In this document: positions 51,238 to 62,010 of the stretch, piece after piece
Position numbering within the stretch: position 1 is the stretch's first letter
Layout of the letters: each line of letters starts with the position of its first letter
Assembly: GCA_019918135.1 (NCBI GenBank)
Contig: WBZZ01006425.1
Location: 48,501-112,500, forward strand
DNA length: 64,000 bases
Direction: 5' to 3'
DNA from: Paulinella micropora
Taxonomy: Eukaryota; Cercozoa; Imbricatea; Euglyphida; Paulinellidae
Program-made: the position numbers and the translations under genes
Notes under the pieces: model-generated
Databases searched by the model: none
Told to the model about the DNA's origin: nothing
The model's input: only the letters and a program-made list of their open reading frames with translations

Positions 51238-52041
51238 ATGGAGTGGCACCTGTATGATCAGTTGGCTGAATGCGCCACACAATTCATCGCGTGCTGGGCC
51301 TCCCCTGCTAGCAGGGCCAGGACCCAGGCAGGAAAAGACCACGCATGTAGCCGTGCTTGTGAATGGGCCCGAGGAGGCCGCGGCTTACCCTGGTCTGTCT
51401 GTTTATCTTCAGGGGCTATACACTACTGTCACAAGTCCAGCGGTTGTACACGACAAGACACCTGCCTGCTGACGGGCTTGCCGTCAGCAGGCCTTGACCT
51501 AGAGGCCTCCGCGGATGACCTGCAGCACGGGGGACCTTTACGTGCCAGATCGTGGTTGGAGGGGCGCACACGAGTATTCTACATACCGGCTGGCTTGTCT
51601 GCGCTGAACTCACCCGTCGGCAAGTGCACCTGTGTGCCCAACTGCCTGCCGGCCCTGCAGCGCAAGCTGTCAGTGGAAAGGATCTGGCGTCGGGGAGACC
51701 GCCAACTCATCTATAAGCTCTGGCTGGCGCAATTACCCGGCCCTTGCTCTGAAGCGCCCGTCTCTCTGCGTGGCTTTGCGGCGCTTCTAGGTGAGTTGCT
51801 GACTGTAGGCGGGCTCCACTGGCTTTGGGCCTACTTGTTGCTGTTGTTAGCCTCGGATCGACAGCAGCAGGCATCATCGCCAGAGGTCCCCGCGGTGCCG
51901 CGCCCCATACCAGAAACTCTGGCCTTGTATAATTCTCTGCTTACCTCGACGCCACGCTTCTTACTTGGCGGCTGCGGGGCCCGCGCGTGGGTCCTTACAA
52001 ATTTACGTACCTTTGATCGCGAACACCTCTGGCAGGTGTAA
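51238..52041 (+). CDS. Unknown protein with a C/H-rich putative zinc motif
   Basis: ATG at 51238 gives 267 residues. A cluster of Cys and His (GAIHYCHKSSGCTRQDTCLL followed by TG) has the form H-x-C-x5-C-x5-C-L-x-T-G, resembling zinc-binding motifs in conserved late or structural proteins of large DNA viruses. I cannot name the exact family. A hydrophobic stretch (LHWLWAYLLLLLASD) could be a buried helix or membrane segment. There is no signal peptide. An apparent 3' splice site lies about 25 bases upstream. Expression may therefore involve a 5'-UTR intron, as proposed for the dioxygenase gene. Confidence 0.5.
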   Translation: MEWHLYDQLAECATQFIACWASPASRARTQAGKDHACSRACEWARGGRGLPWSVCLSSGAIHYCHKSSGCTRQDTCLLTGLPSAGLDLEASADDLQHGGPLRARSWLEGRTRVFYIPAGLSALNSPVGKCTCVPNCLPALQRKLSVERIWRRGDRQLIYKLWLAQLPGPCSEAPVSLRGFAALLGELLTVGGLHWLWAYLLLLLASDRQQQASSPEVPAVPRPIPETLALYNSLLTSTPRFLLGGCGARAWVLTNLRTFDREHLWQV

Positions 52042-52389
52042 CAAAGACTAAAGCTTGCTGTTCGGATGATGATGGAAGAGGCACAAGATCTGCCAAAAAG
52101 AATATATATGCTGAAACAAGCACGGGGGAGCAAACGATTGGGGAAGAAAGAGGGGGGAGCAGAACTGGCACTCCCCCCTCCCCTCCCACCCCCCCCCCCT
52201 TTGCTCCTCTTCTTCTTCCCCTTTCTTCCCCCCTACCCCTTCCCCCCCCCCTCCCCCCTCTTTCTTCTCTAGTACCTTATTTAAACCCAAAACTAAAGTG
52301 TCTTTTGATTTGCACAAAAAACCGATCCGACATAAATAAGTAAATTTAAAAAAACCTCACACCCCTGCCGGCCCCAAAAAATTAACAAG
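52042..52389. other. Spacer with G/C hairpin and AT-rich leader
   Basis: Holds GGGGGGAG..CTCCCCCC (52150-52178) as a hairpin, a long C/T tract, then AT-rich sequence (52275-52350) up to the next gene. The AT-rich part may contain its promoter (TAAATTTAAAAAAACC). Confidence 0.45.
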
Positions 52390-55300
52390 ATGGATTTCCT
52401 GACAGCAACGTCAGCAGCGTCAGCAGCGTCAGATTTGCTGTCAGGAGTGTGGAGCAGTCTCGTTTCTCTAGGAGGAGGAGAGGCCAAGCAGCCAACCATC
52501 CACTATCGTATCGTCTTTTATCGCATTCTGCAAACGCTTTGCGATCTCCGAGGCCAAGCAGCCAATGAAAGCATTGTGCTACTGCAGTCACTGAAATTGG
52601 ATGTTCCTGTTAGCTCTTGCAACGAAAGCAAACTGATACTAACAGCCTTACCCGGCCCGCCTTTGGTGGTTGGATCGGCTTTTGCAAAGAACTATGGCTC
52701 GTACGCAGATACCTGGACTTTGATTGTGTGTGCGTTGCTACTGGTACTGTCGGACGCTTACGAACAAAATCAAGGCGAGGACTTTTGGTCTAACCCCCAG
52801 GCGATTACCAGGAAATTTGCTGAACATTACCTTGGAAGATTCCAGGGCGCCAAGGGCTTGAAAGTACATGTAGCCAGCTTCGATACTTGGGCAATGATGC
52901 ATTACGTCCAGGTTGGATGCAGCTATAAGGAAGGAAAAGAGCTGCATCGCAGCAGCAAGGGACTATTGGAAAGAAACGTGCTGGAAGCTGTTTGGGCCCG
53001 ACAAGTAAAGGAGGGAAGACCACGGCGAGATATAGCTAAGACTTGGGGAGATGTTCATTCTAGGAATGGCTGGTTATACCCACCCTGGTTGACACATACG
53101 ACGAAAACGAGGACGATACCTGGACCAACAACAGCCCCTACCTAGCCGGCGCCACTCATTTTGTGTTTTGGCTAGCTACGTTTGCTACGCTAATAGCAAA
53201 GCACTTGTCGAGTTCAAAGCTCCTCGATGACGACACATTAGCAAGACTTCTTCTCCAATCCATCTGCCAGCAGAGCTCAGGAAGTGCTTCTTCGCAAGAA
53301 GAAGTAACGACAGGCTACTCTCAGGAATTAGGAGATGACAAAACAATAGTGCGACCAAAGAACGCTAAGATCCAAGCTAAAACGCTCGGAGCAAGCTTTT
53401 CTGAAAAGCTGAGAGAAGCTGTGGCGACGAACCGCTTCCCTGCGAAAGGGGAGGCTGATAACGAAAAGATCATACAAGATACTCTTTTGTGGATGAATGC
53501 TACAACACAAGGCTGGTGTAGTCCTACAACCTTGGCCCGTAAGACGTCTACAAGCCTAGGCACAAAATTTCAAGCACTAATGACCCAAGCGATGCAAAAG
53601 AGCTCCGTGGGGGAAGGGGTCACTGAGGGCGCCCAAGAGCCCGATGCTGGCGTGGCTGTGGAAGCGTGGAACAACATTAGAACGCTTGCATCGGTGACAA
53701 CGACACCGGAGTCGGATACGACAACAGAGAGACAGGCAGAGGAAGAAGCGCGGAGAATAAAAAAAGAGCAATGGCGCGACGGGGAGGGGATGGTGGAGGA
53801 GGGAGAGGAGGAGGAGGAGGAAGCAGAGGCGTCGCGGCAGGCGGAGGAAGAAGCGGAGGCGTCGCGGAAGGCGGAGGAAGAAGCGAAGGCAAATCAATCG
53901 CGCGCGCAGCAGAAGAACAAGAAGAAGAAGAAAAAGGAGGAGGAGAAGAAGAAAAAGGAGGAGGAAGCACCTAGTGTGCCATTCATTGGTGAAGATGTCG
54001 CTGAAGCAGTGAATGAAATTTCGACTGCTTCTTCGCAGAGTTCAATCCCTATCCCACCGCCTTTAGACTCTGCAACATTGTCAACGTCTAGAGCTACAGC
54101 TAAAACTAGCACCAGAAAACAGCCTAAGCCTAAGAAAGAGCAGCCACCGGCGGCGGAGCCGTCGATTGCGGAGCAGGTAGCCGAGAAGGCGAGACAGAGA
54201 CAGAAAAAGAGGAATTCCGAGCCGACGAGGAGGTCCACAAGGCTTGCAGCGAAGAAAGAAGCTGAGAATGCCAAGTCTGGTCGTCCAACTGCACGTGTCC
54301 CCACTAGTGTCGAAAAAACAAGCAACGTCCCAGGTCTGAAGGAGTTGGCGGTAACTGCCCATACACAAAGAGCAATTGCCGGCAAGGATTCGATTGTGTT
54401 GGGCGTCTTCTGTGCACTACGCGCCATCATCATCAGGTCTGCAGAAGTTGCTGCTACCTCAGCAGAGAATCCATACCAAGTCATCCCAATGCCGACGTAC
54501 AGCAACATAATGCTGAACTTCACCCAAAAGATTGCCAATCTAAGAAACCAAGTTGACAAAGCCGAAAACCCAACTCAAGCTGACCTCTTTGCTGCCCACA
54601 ACGCCGCCATAGCTAAACTACCAGATACTCCCTACCACCCGTACGCAGAGGTTGTGCCCTGGTTGGCTGAATTGGTCACTAGCATCATCAAGCAAGAGAA
54701 TCGTCGTAAATTTGTGATGCTACATGAAACGATGCTAAATCTATTTGCTGGCACAAATAGTCTGGAACGGGATCGTCAGTACACGATCTATCGAACGTGT
54801 TTGCAGCTGGCTCAAAAAGCCTTCCTGACTGTAATAACCAGCCCCAAGGAACCTAGCGATTTCCTGCTTCTTGAAAGTTTCTTGGGAGAGTTCAGAAAAG
54901 AAATCGGGTCCGTCGAAGCAAGATTCCCAGAGCTACGGGGGCAAAGCGACCAACGAATTCTTAGCTTTAACGGCCATGCTATGAATGATAAACTGCTGAC
55001 GGTGTTAGACTATGCCGTTTACGCCGCTCTGGACTATTGTCTGCACACTAATGTGCGGGTGATTGATAATGTTGCGTACAAAGTTCTTGGAGCGTGGCAA
55101 ACAAGTTCAAGTCCGAGCCGGTACTTTTTACTTGTTCTCTCGGGCGGTGGTACTGATAATAAGCGCCCTGAAATAAGAGTCATGGCAACATCTGCTTGTC
55201 AAGCAAAACAGGAAGATGCTGATGTTTCTTGGGACAAGAATAGATTGTTGCTGTGTCCAGAGTTCTCGGCTGATTTTTCGCTCTTGCGCTTGAAAGAAGC

Positions 55301-55613
55301 ACTGCAGAGACCAACACAAGCTGAACTGACTACTCTGGTACTTCAACGACCGAAACCTTCTCTAACAACCCAACCTTACCCAAGCCTTGAGCAGTCCACG
55401 AAAGGGGCATTTGGCAATCAGCCTGCTAATTACGCTAGTTACACCCAGGCACTGCAACAAGTCTCAGAGCTAGTCCCTTCTGTCTTAAATGCTACGCAGG
55501 CCAATCTGGATACAGAAGAAAGCCAGGTCCTGGACCCGGCGGCCGGGCCTCTGGCCTTTGTAGATGTAGTCTACCTGCTACAAAACAACAAAGTCGCACT
55601 TGCACCAACATAA
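52390..55613 (+). CDS. Large unknown, possibly structural protein, one frame change
   Basis: ATG at 52390 (MDFLTATSAASAASDLL). The first frame ends at 53145; from about 53080 another frame carries on seamlessly (TLVDTYDENEDDTW, then FVFWLATFATLIAKHL) to 55613, so one protein of about 1070 residues is likely with an indel near 53085. Residues around 53750-53970 form a highly charged EEAEASRKAEEEAK / KKKKKKEEE coiled linker that divides an N-terminal and a C-terminal globular half. GC content is clearly lower than in neighbouring genes. The size and the two-domain shape would suit a major virion protein, but no capsid motif is visible and the assignment is open. Confidence 0.5.
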
Positions 55614-55752
55614 CAACAAAAAAAACACGAGCGCTTTGCCCCTTTGTCTGCCTGCCTGCCAATTACAAGTCAAGTCTTGTCGGCTATCCAGCCAAAATTT
55701 AATTAAAAAAAAACTACAGCCACCTTTCTTTCTCTCTCTTGCCTTGTTGCCT

Positions 55753-56592
55753 TTACATGTAGACCCGGCTCATTTCCCCGAAATAGCCCTGACGCACACA
55801 CTGTCCTACGTATTGGACGTTGTCTTCCCGGCGCGCCGAGTGCGTGACATAGTCGATGACGCTCCGCTGCAGCAGCAGAAACAGCCGATGGCCCACGGGG
55901 CCTCCCTTGGCCTTGGCTTCGGCCACGTTGGCCGGCTGAGCCAAAGGAACGCCCCCCCCTGCTCGGGCACGCGCCGGGCGGGCCCACTCCTGCACTTGCT
56001 TTGGACAACCAGCGCGCGCGAAGCCGGCGTAGTCCTCATTCGCGGCTGCCGCCAAGCAGTGCGCCTCCAGCAGGACGCGAGAGTGTCCTTCCTTGGCGGG
56101 CAGTGACCAACGATTGGGCAGCTCCTCCGGGTAAGGCAGCCGGGCATAAAAAAGCATGTCCTCGTGCGCCCACTCGGACTTGGGGGAGCAATTTAGGTGT
56201 GGCAGATACATGTCAGTCACACCTTGCGTTTGCACGCGCACCTGTTTGCCCTGTAGCAGCCCGTCCTCCCCGCACACCCCCATAAATCTCCACAGTACCT
56301 CGCCCGCGCCCGCCGCAAGTGGCTTGCGGGGATCCACCCGATCCCAGTTTGTTGCCACGTTGGTCACCAGCGGCAGCTCCCCGACGGCTCTCTGCAGATC
56401 GCTACGCTTCGCGATTACTATGTCGCATGTCTGCACCTGGACCGCCTTGTCACCGCTGTAGGACGTGACGGCCGAGCCGGGGACCTGTCGCGCCGGGTCC
56501 GCTTGGGTCTGCGCCACGCAGGTAATCACAACTTCTCCGCATTCCACATCCTCGGGGCCCGCCTCTCCAAACAAACTCCGTCTGCTATCCAT
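55753..56592 (-). CDS. Unknown 279-residue protein
   Basis: A complete ORF with ATG at 56592 (MDSRRSLFGEAGPEDV). The sequence is beta-rich in character (GEVVITCVAQTQ, VQVQTCDIVIAKR) with a middle part DMYLPHLNCSPKSEWAH and an alpha-helical, basic end (LLLQRSVIDYVTHSARRED). No signal peptide or membrane helix. The size and beta-rich start would suit a minor capsid or triplex-like protein, but this is not supported by a recognised motif. It is the only minus-strand gene in the 51-61 kb block and is convergent with the preceding gene. Confidence 0.6.
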   Translation of the reverse strand: MDSRRSLFGEAGPEDVECGEVVITCVAQTQADPARQVPGSAVTSYSGDKAVQVQTCDIVIAKRSDLQRAVGELPLVTNVATNWDRVDPRKPLAAGAGEVLWRFMGVCGEDGLLQGKQVRVQTQGVTDMYLPHLNCSPKSEWAHEDMLFYARLPYPEELPNRWSLPAKEGHSRVLLEAHCLAAAANEDYAGFARAGCPKQVQEWARPARARAGGGVPLAQPANVAEAKAKGGPVGHRLFLLLQRSVIDYVTHSARREDNVQYVGQCVRQGYFGEMSRVYM

Positions 56593-56881
56593 GGCCTAGA
56601 GAACAAGGAATAAGGGCCACCTTTTTTTTTCTTGATTCCTGGCCAAGGTTTCTTTCTCTTTCCTTGGTTCTTCTTAGCACAAAAACAAAAAGGGGAAACA
56701 TACGCTAACCTCAGGAAGAGGAGGGGCGCGGGGGCGGAGGGGGGAGGGGGGGGGGGGAGAGAGAGGGAGAATGGGGGCGGGGGGGGTGTGGGGATTAATC
56801 TGGCTGTTCCCTTTTGTACACTTAGGCTCTCCCCCCCCCCTCTTTCTCAAAGTTGTAGCTTATCTAAGAGGCACGGGGCTC

Positions 56882-58654
56882 ATGTCCGACAGTTCTGCTG
56901 GAGCCGATTTCAAGCAGCTGTTAGGGCGGATAGTCACCGAGTTGCAGAAAAACCCCAAACCCCTAAAAGCACGGCTTCATGTAACACAACGTCATTTGAT
57001 CTTTGTGAGCGGGGCGGCACCGGAGACTGTATTTGGCATTCGCGCCTACGAGCTTGTTCCAGCCCTAGAAAAAGCCCGAGAAAAGGTCCTCCTCCAAGTG
57101 CAACAAGATATCAAAAGCTTGGCCCTATCCTCTGCTGTGCCCCGAACCGTTTGTCTCCAATGGTTTCCATCCTCAGACAGTAAACATATGCCGGATGAGC
57201 AAACACGCCAGGACTTACGCAAGCTGTTCCAACTGGTAGAACACGCTCACTATCACGAAGTGCTGGGCAACCACCAAAACGTGTTTTACAAGGCACGGAC
57301 TGCCACTTTACGTGTCTTAGAAGAAATAATCTCAAAACCCACGGACAAGCGCCGCTTGCTTATATTACAAGAGTCAGAGCACTGGGGAGACATTTACCTG
57401 CTCAAATGGCTCAAAGAGAGCGGAGCTAACGCACCTCTCGCGCCCGGCCTCAGGGGATTGTATCGGCAGATAAGCAGCATCGCCACACTCCTGCCTAAAC
57501 AAAGCGGGGCAGCGGAGCAGTACTACGTTTGGTCCGGCATATCACCCTACGCAATTTTTAAGAAGCCCCAGAAACGGCCTGGGCCTGTCCGGGGTGACTC
57601 TCCTTTTGTTTTTCTAGGGCTAGAAAGAGATTGGTTAATTCGCAAAGGAAGCAGATGCAAGCTTAAGGGCGAAAACGAAAAAGCCTGTTTCTATTCCGTA
57701 CCCACAAGTTTATTCCCCGATAGTATACCAGCAGAAAGCAGAGAAATAGTCCTTGGTCTGTTGCACTATTTGTTGCTTGTCTGCAACACTTATGAAAGGC
57801 TGGGAAAAGAGGTCCACGGGCCCCTGGCTGCTGTAGTACACACCTTGCTGGTAGACGTCATTCCCGCAGAGCATCAAAAACAATTGTGCAATTCGTTCTC
57901 CCTACTTATGCGACTTGACGTGTGGGCATTGGAACAGGGCTGGACCCCCTTTTTAGAGCGCTTGCTTTTAAGCAACAACAGTCTAGTCAAAGCTATAATT
58001 ACCGGCGTGTACGAGCCCTTGCGTTACCCATACAAACCGTTTCGGGTCGTGTATGAAGAATGCGTGTATCTGTATCATATACTCAAACGCCTTGTGGCAG
58101 ATCCGGAGGGACAGGTCGGCGCTTGCTGCAAGAAAAGATTTCTCGAGGAAGCTCTTACCCAATGGTACGCAGATGTCGTCGGCCCCAGCGAGTTTGAGAG
58201 CGAAGAGCAAGAATGGGATAATTATTTGGGGACCAAGGTACACGATGCCATGACAACAAAGAGGCAATACGCCACGGTCGTCGACCGGAATCCCGCCACT
58301 GACAAGAAGGAAAAGAAGAAGCAGCAGGGCCAATGGCGGGATGTAGTTGCTAATGGCATGCGTGCCAATCTGACGACGACGACGACAGCGCAGCAAGAAC
58401 GCAACCCCCAACCCGTCGTCGTGGCGGGGGCTCTGTCAAGCGACTGGCGGGCTCAGGTTGCGGCTCATGCACACGCGCTGCTGCACTTGGCGCTGGCCGA
58501 CTCTGCTCTCTTGTCCTCTGCGCGCAAGCACTCCGAGGTTAGCAGCGGCGGTATAAATGTAAACAAGCAATACGTTAGTACCTACATATTTCCCAAACCA
58601 GACCCAGGCAGTACCACCCCGCGCGCCCCCCCAGGCAGTACCTTGTCAAGATAA
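56882..58654 (+). CDS. Unknown 590-residue alpha-helical protein
   Basis: The ATG at 56882 (MSDSSAGADFKQLLGRI) is chosen over an upstream GTG because the codons before it lie in a G/C- and pyrimidine-rich leader. The protein is uninterrupted and mostly alpha-helical with many Leu, Tyr and His (LFQLVEHAHYHEVLGN, VLGLLHYLLLVCNTYERL), then a charged Lys/Gln linker near residue 490 and a short Pro-rich tail. No signal, membrane helix or catalytic motif. Its length is within the range of herpes-type portal proteins, but I see no portal signature. It is followed by the membrane-protein gene on the same strand. Confidence 0.6.
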   Translation: MSDSSAGADFKQLLGRIVTELQKNPKPLKARLHVTQRHLIFVSGAAPETVFGIRAYELVPALEKAREKVLLQVQQDIKSLALSSAVPRTVCLQWFPSSDSKHMPDEQTRQDLRKLFQLVEHAHYHEVLGNHQNVFYKARTATLRVLEEIISKPTDKRRLLILQESEHWGDIYLLKWLKESGANAPLAPGLRGLYRQISSIATLLPKQSGAAEQYYVWSGISPYAIFKKPQKRPGPVRGDSPFVFLGLERDWLIRKGSRCKLKGENEKACFYSVPTSLFPDSIPAESREIVLGLLHYLLLVCNTYERLGKEVHGPLAAVVHTLLVDVIPAEHQKQLCNSFSLLMRLDVWALEQGWTPFLERLLLSNNSLVKAIITGVYEPLRYPYKPFRVVYEECVYLYHILKRLVADPEGQVGACCKKRFLEEALTQWYADVVGPSEFESEEQEWDNYLGTKVHDAMTTKRQYATVVDRNPATDKKEKKKQQGQWRDVVANGMRANLTTTTTAQQERNPQPVVVAGALSSDWRAQVAAHAHALLHLALADSALLSSARKHSEVSSGGINVNKQYVSTYIFPKPDPGSTTPRAPPGSTLSR

Positions 58655-58866
58655 TTTTAAAGTTCAACACAAAAGAAGGGGACCAGAGTAGGGAAAGGTT
58701 TTGTGACATCCCCCCTCCGCCCCCTCTCCCCTCTCCTGCTGTCCCTCCTGTCTCTCTCTCTCTGTCTCTTCCCGGTCACTTTGGCCATGTACTGTAAACA
58801 CGCAGCAGCGAGAGATCCCCCCCCCCCCCTCCAGAAACAAGAAATGCTTGCACCACCCCAATCCTG

Positions 58867-59580
58867 ATGCTGTACACGAAAGGAGGAACTGACAAGGGAG
58901 TCCCGTTTTGGGACCAATCAGAGGAAGAGTTAAACAAATACATACCCTCCTGTATCAGATTCAGTGTACAATTAAGTTTTCTTGCCGAAAAGAACCGAAA
59001 CACCAAACAGAAGTGGTGGACCGAATGGCGGCACTTGGCAGATCTGCCTCCTAAGCCCATCCCAGGCACACGAGTCGATCAAGCAAGCATAAATGAACTT
59101 GAGGCTTGTAGATGGGCTAAGGAAGCACTGCGTCTGCTGTTCGCACACATTCCAGCTGCTGGTATAAAACTTTCCACCATACCGGCCCCACAGCCCCCAG
59201 AAGAGAAAGCGTTGGTACTGGTACCAGCGCCCGCGCGGGCGCTGGTACCAGCGCCAGCGCCAGCGCGCTTAGAGTTGGTCACGGTGACAAAACCGCCGCC
59301 AGGGCGACAGTGTGGGCTAAAGTGGTACGTCTACGTCTTCATGGGCGTTCTGAATTTTGGCGCAGGTGTGTACGTTACCAGGCTTTATTATGTACAGCAA
59401 GCTGCAAATTCTACGATTTACCAGCAGCCGTTCAAAGAATATCTCCGCTCTCGCATGGATATCGTTCGAGACACACGTGATGCAGTGCTACGCGGTCTTT
59501 CCATGGCTTCGGGTGGCTTGTGGAAACCTGAAATACCGAGATGGCAAGAGACATACGGACAGCTGGCACAACAGTCCTAA
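58867..59580 (+). CDS. Membrane protein with central Pro/Ala linker
   Basis: ATG at 58867, 237 residues. A soluble N-terminal domain of about 110 residues is followed by a Pro/Ala repeat (PAPARALVPAPAPARL), a single hydrophobic helix (WYVYVFMGVLNFGAGVYV) and a C-terminal part of about 65 residues with helical character (YLRSRMDIVRDTRDAVL). The Pro/Ala repeat is encoded by a GCGCCCGCGCGGGCGC palindrome near 59228-59262. It overlaps the next gene by 40 bases on the same strand, so the two are probably coexpressed. A single-pass virion or membrane-anchoring protein is plausible; family unknown. Confidence 0.6.
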   Translation: MLYTKGGTDKGVPFWDQSEEELNKYIPSCIRFSVQLSFLAEKNRNTKQKWWTEWRHLADLPPKPIPGTRVDQASINELEACRWAKEALRLLFAHIPAAGIKLSTIPAPQPPEEKALVLVPAPARALVPAPAPARLELVTVTKPPPGRQCGLKWYVYVFMGVLNFGAGVYVTRLYYVQQAANSTIYQQPFKEYLRSRMDIVRDTRDAVLRGLSMASGGLWKPEIPRWQETYGQLAQQS

Positions 59581-60671
59581 GCCAAGACTTGCTTGCTGAG
59601 ACGATGCAGATCCGTGAAGCCGCGGCAATCTTTAAGTTTTTTTTCGAGGAACTCTTGACAGTCCGACTGTACACCAAGGAAAATAGAAGAATCCTTGGTG
59701 ATTACTTTAAAGAACACACAGGTGAAAAGGAGAGCTACGAGTCCCGCCAAAGACAGCTCTACGGCAACACGTATCCCAAATCTCAAGGGAACGAGCTGCT
59801 AGGCTTGGTGATAGGACTGCGTCGCATGATCGCAGAGATACCCCGCCAGCTTATCGGCATGGTTACGAATACAGAACTATCCTGCAACAAGGTCCTCGAA
59901 GAGGGCTTCGCCAGCAGCTTGGCCAGCTCGGGACTTTACCAGAGCCCGGCCTATGTGTACCCCCGCTTCAGCGTGTCTGACCCCGAGGCCCTGGCAAGGG
60001 ACTATACCGCAGGACAGATTGAGAATTTGTACGGCCTAGGTAGGCCTTACAGTGAGTTCTTAGAAGTCGACCCGTATTTAATGCTTGCGACTCAAATCAT
60101 TGCCCTGCATCCACGGACCATCACGCCCGAGTTTTTAAACCAATTCTGGAACGCAGACGAAAGCCTTGCTCCACTTTTTATGTATGCCAACGACGTGTGG
60201 GGCTTTCCGATTGCGGCACGGCTAGAACACTCGTACAAGACTGACAGCTACGACAACGACAGAAAGAGGAACCTAAACGATGCTGCCCGGTTCCTGCTCC
60301 CGGGCGAGGGCTCGCTCTCTGTCGAGGACTTTGTGTTGCAACACAAGGACGTGATACAGCACGCCCCGTCGCACAACTACTCCCCCAGCGCGCCCTTGTA
60401 CCAGGAGTCTACGCGCAACAACACGCTCAAGCGTCTGGCCGGAGTTGCTGCCGAGTGTAAGCGCATCCAGCAACACCAGCGCTTAGATGCAGCCTGCCGT
60501 TTCTCTGCCCAGGCCCTACACAACCAGTACGTACCCTCCGATATGTTCAACTATATGCTCGAAAACGTCCACCACGGTGACACCGAGCCGCCCTTTTGGA
60601 CACACACGTACGGGGCCCTAGCCTTGAAGGCACAGCAAGAGCGCTTCAGTACAGCTTACATTATTGATTAG
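59541..60671 (+). CDS. Unknown 376-residue protein
   Basis: ATG at 59541 (MARDIRTAGTTVLSQD), overlapping the previous ORF by 40 bases. Uninterrupted to 60671. Mixed alpha-helical, with Asn/Tyr-rich segments (YLMLATQIIALHPRTITPEF, MYANDVWGFPIAARLEHSY). No signal or membrane helix. It is the last intact gene before the repeat-rich chromosome boundary. The ORF after it starts in another frame 10 bases past its stop and may be its continuation. A virion protein is a reasonable guess from position, with no motif to support it. Confidence 0.6.
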   Translation: MARDIRTAGTTVLSQDLLAETMQIREAAAIFKFFFEELLTVRLYTKENRRILGDYFKEHTGEKESYESRQRQLYGNTYPKSQGNELLGLVIGLRRMIAEIPRQLIGMVTNTELSCNKVLEEGFASSLASSGLYQSPAYVYPRFSVSDPEALARDYTAGQIENLYGLGRPYSEFLEVDPYLMLATQIIALHPRTITPEFLNQFWNADESLAPLFMYANDVWGFPIAARLEHSYKTDSYDNDRKRNLNDAARFLLPGEGSLSVEDFVLQHKDVIQHAPSHNYSPSAPLYQESTRNNTLKRLAGVAAECKRIQQHQRLDAACRFSAQALHNQYVPSDMFNYMLENVHHGDTEPPFWTHTYGALALKAQQERFSTAYIID

Positions 60672-60676
60672 GAAAA

Positions 60677-61202
60677 ATGTAAAATTAGCAGTATCGAGAT
60701 TTCCATCAGGCGGGATATCTTTACAGCTAGCTGGAATGACTTGCTGGGATACGGAGAAGGAAGCCAACCAAGGTGGCGTGGCAAGGTCATCAATGTCGCA
60801 CCCGGCAGTCCCGAACCGAAGCCGTTGACCGACTCAGAAGTGGCTCTGCACTGCCTGGCGGAAATGGAGGCGCGGCTAGCCGCGTTACTGTATTTTGAGC
60901 AGGACCGGGCGGCGCTAGCAGCAGGGGATCCGCACCGCACCGCACCCCCGACTGCAAGCGACGTCTCGCAAGCAATCCGAGCCACGGTACGCAGTGTGCT
61001 GGGCCGAGAGGAAAATCCCAGCGGCACATTCGCTGGGCTAGTGTACGTAGTCTTCCGCTTCGTACTGCGTCAACAGACCTTGCAGGAGCTGCTAGTTGAC
61101 AGCACAGTCTTTAGCTGTGAAAGGGTCCCGATTTTTTTTTGGAATTCACGTTACCTATCATTGCTACTGCGTCCGGACTCCTTCCTATTGCTTTACTTGT
61201 GA
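60677..61202 (+). CDS. ORF fragment at the end of the viral part
   Basis: Open after a TGA near 60670 with no ATG; codons such as VKISSIEISIRRDIF and LAEMEARLAALLYFEQ are protein-like up to about 61120. After a T9 run (61131-61139) the sequence loses this character and stops at 61202. It is either the 3' part of the preceding gene broken by a frame change or a gene truncated at the junction. The junction of GC-rich coding and AT-rich noncoding DNA therefore lies near 61130. Confidence 0.45.
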
Positions 61203-61293
61203 TATATACAGTGTGTGCAGTACAAATTTATGACAAACGTGCGTGCACCTTCACAATTTTATACAATACTTTATCTTCTTCAATGCAGCTGTC

Positions 61294-61441
61294 GATGTGT
61301 TCCTTGCTTGGGTTAATTTAGCCTGCTGACCATGACAAGCACAGATAATTACTTGAAAACACTTCAAATACATGCATAAATGATGTTTCGTCTGAGGCTG
61401 GATGGCGGCAGGCTCACCAGGTTCTCTCCCGGCAGACTTAG
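61294..61441 (+). repeat. 148-bp direct repeat, unit 1
   Basis: From ATGTGTTCCTTGCTTGGG to TCTCCCGGCAGACTTAG. About 96% identical to 61653-61800. Confidence 0.9.
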
Positions 61442-61652
61442 TTCACGGCGTTCACGGCGTTCGCGGCGGGCTGGGTATCTACGACTCAGAAACTTTCTGC
61501 ACAACCCGCAGGCCTGCTCTTCTAAACAATAAACTTGGATCCGGTTTGGTTTAGCGATTTAGACCTACATCCATGGCTACTACTTAATCGACCGCAGCTT
61601 GGCACACGTTCAGCCATCCCCTTCCCCATTCACGGCGGTTGCGGCAGCTGTG

Positions 61653-61800
61653 AATGTGTTCCTTGCTTGGGTTAATTCAGCCTGCTGACCATGACAAGCA
61701 CAGATAATTACTTGAAAACACTTCGAATACATGCATAAATGATGTTTCGTTTGAGGCTGGATGGCGTCAGGCTCACCAGGTTCTCTCCCGGCAGACTTAG
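61653..61800 (+). repeat. 148-bp direct repeat, unit 2
   Basis: Second copy of 61294-61441, 359 bases downstream. It differs at a few positions only. Confidence 0.9.
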
Positions 61801-61974
61801 CCGCAGCCGCCGCGAAGCGCCGCGAAGACATTCGGTGCTGCCGCGACTAGCAAGGCTGTCTGGCAGGTCTTCGAGCACGTGTATCTGCATGAACATGAGT
61901 CCATATTTGTTTGAAATAATTTGCGAGCTTATCACAAGGGATTTTTTGTATGTATGTCTTTTGTACGCGTACGG

Positions 61975-62010
61975 CCTAACCCTAACCCTAACCCTACTAA
62001 CCCTAACCCT
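61975..62010 (+). repeat. Interstitial telomere-type (CCCTAA)n array 1, left side
   Basis: CCTAACCCTAACCCTAACCC with one degenerate unit (CTACTAACC). Matches the TTAGGG telomere repeat, C-rich strand on top. Confidence 0.9.

Larger units (their letters stand above)
61203..61974. other. Noncoding junction DNA
   Basis: No gene. It carries the 148-base repeat pair and a short CACGGCGTTCACGGCGTTCG triplet motif (61444-61463). A 60-codon ORF (61139-61321) is not convincing. Confidence 0.5.

Noticed and set aside
52390-55613. Gene as the HK97-fold major capsid protein
   Set aside because: Size and position fit, but no capsid motif is visible by eye; left as a hypothesis.
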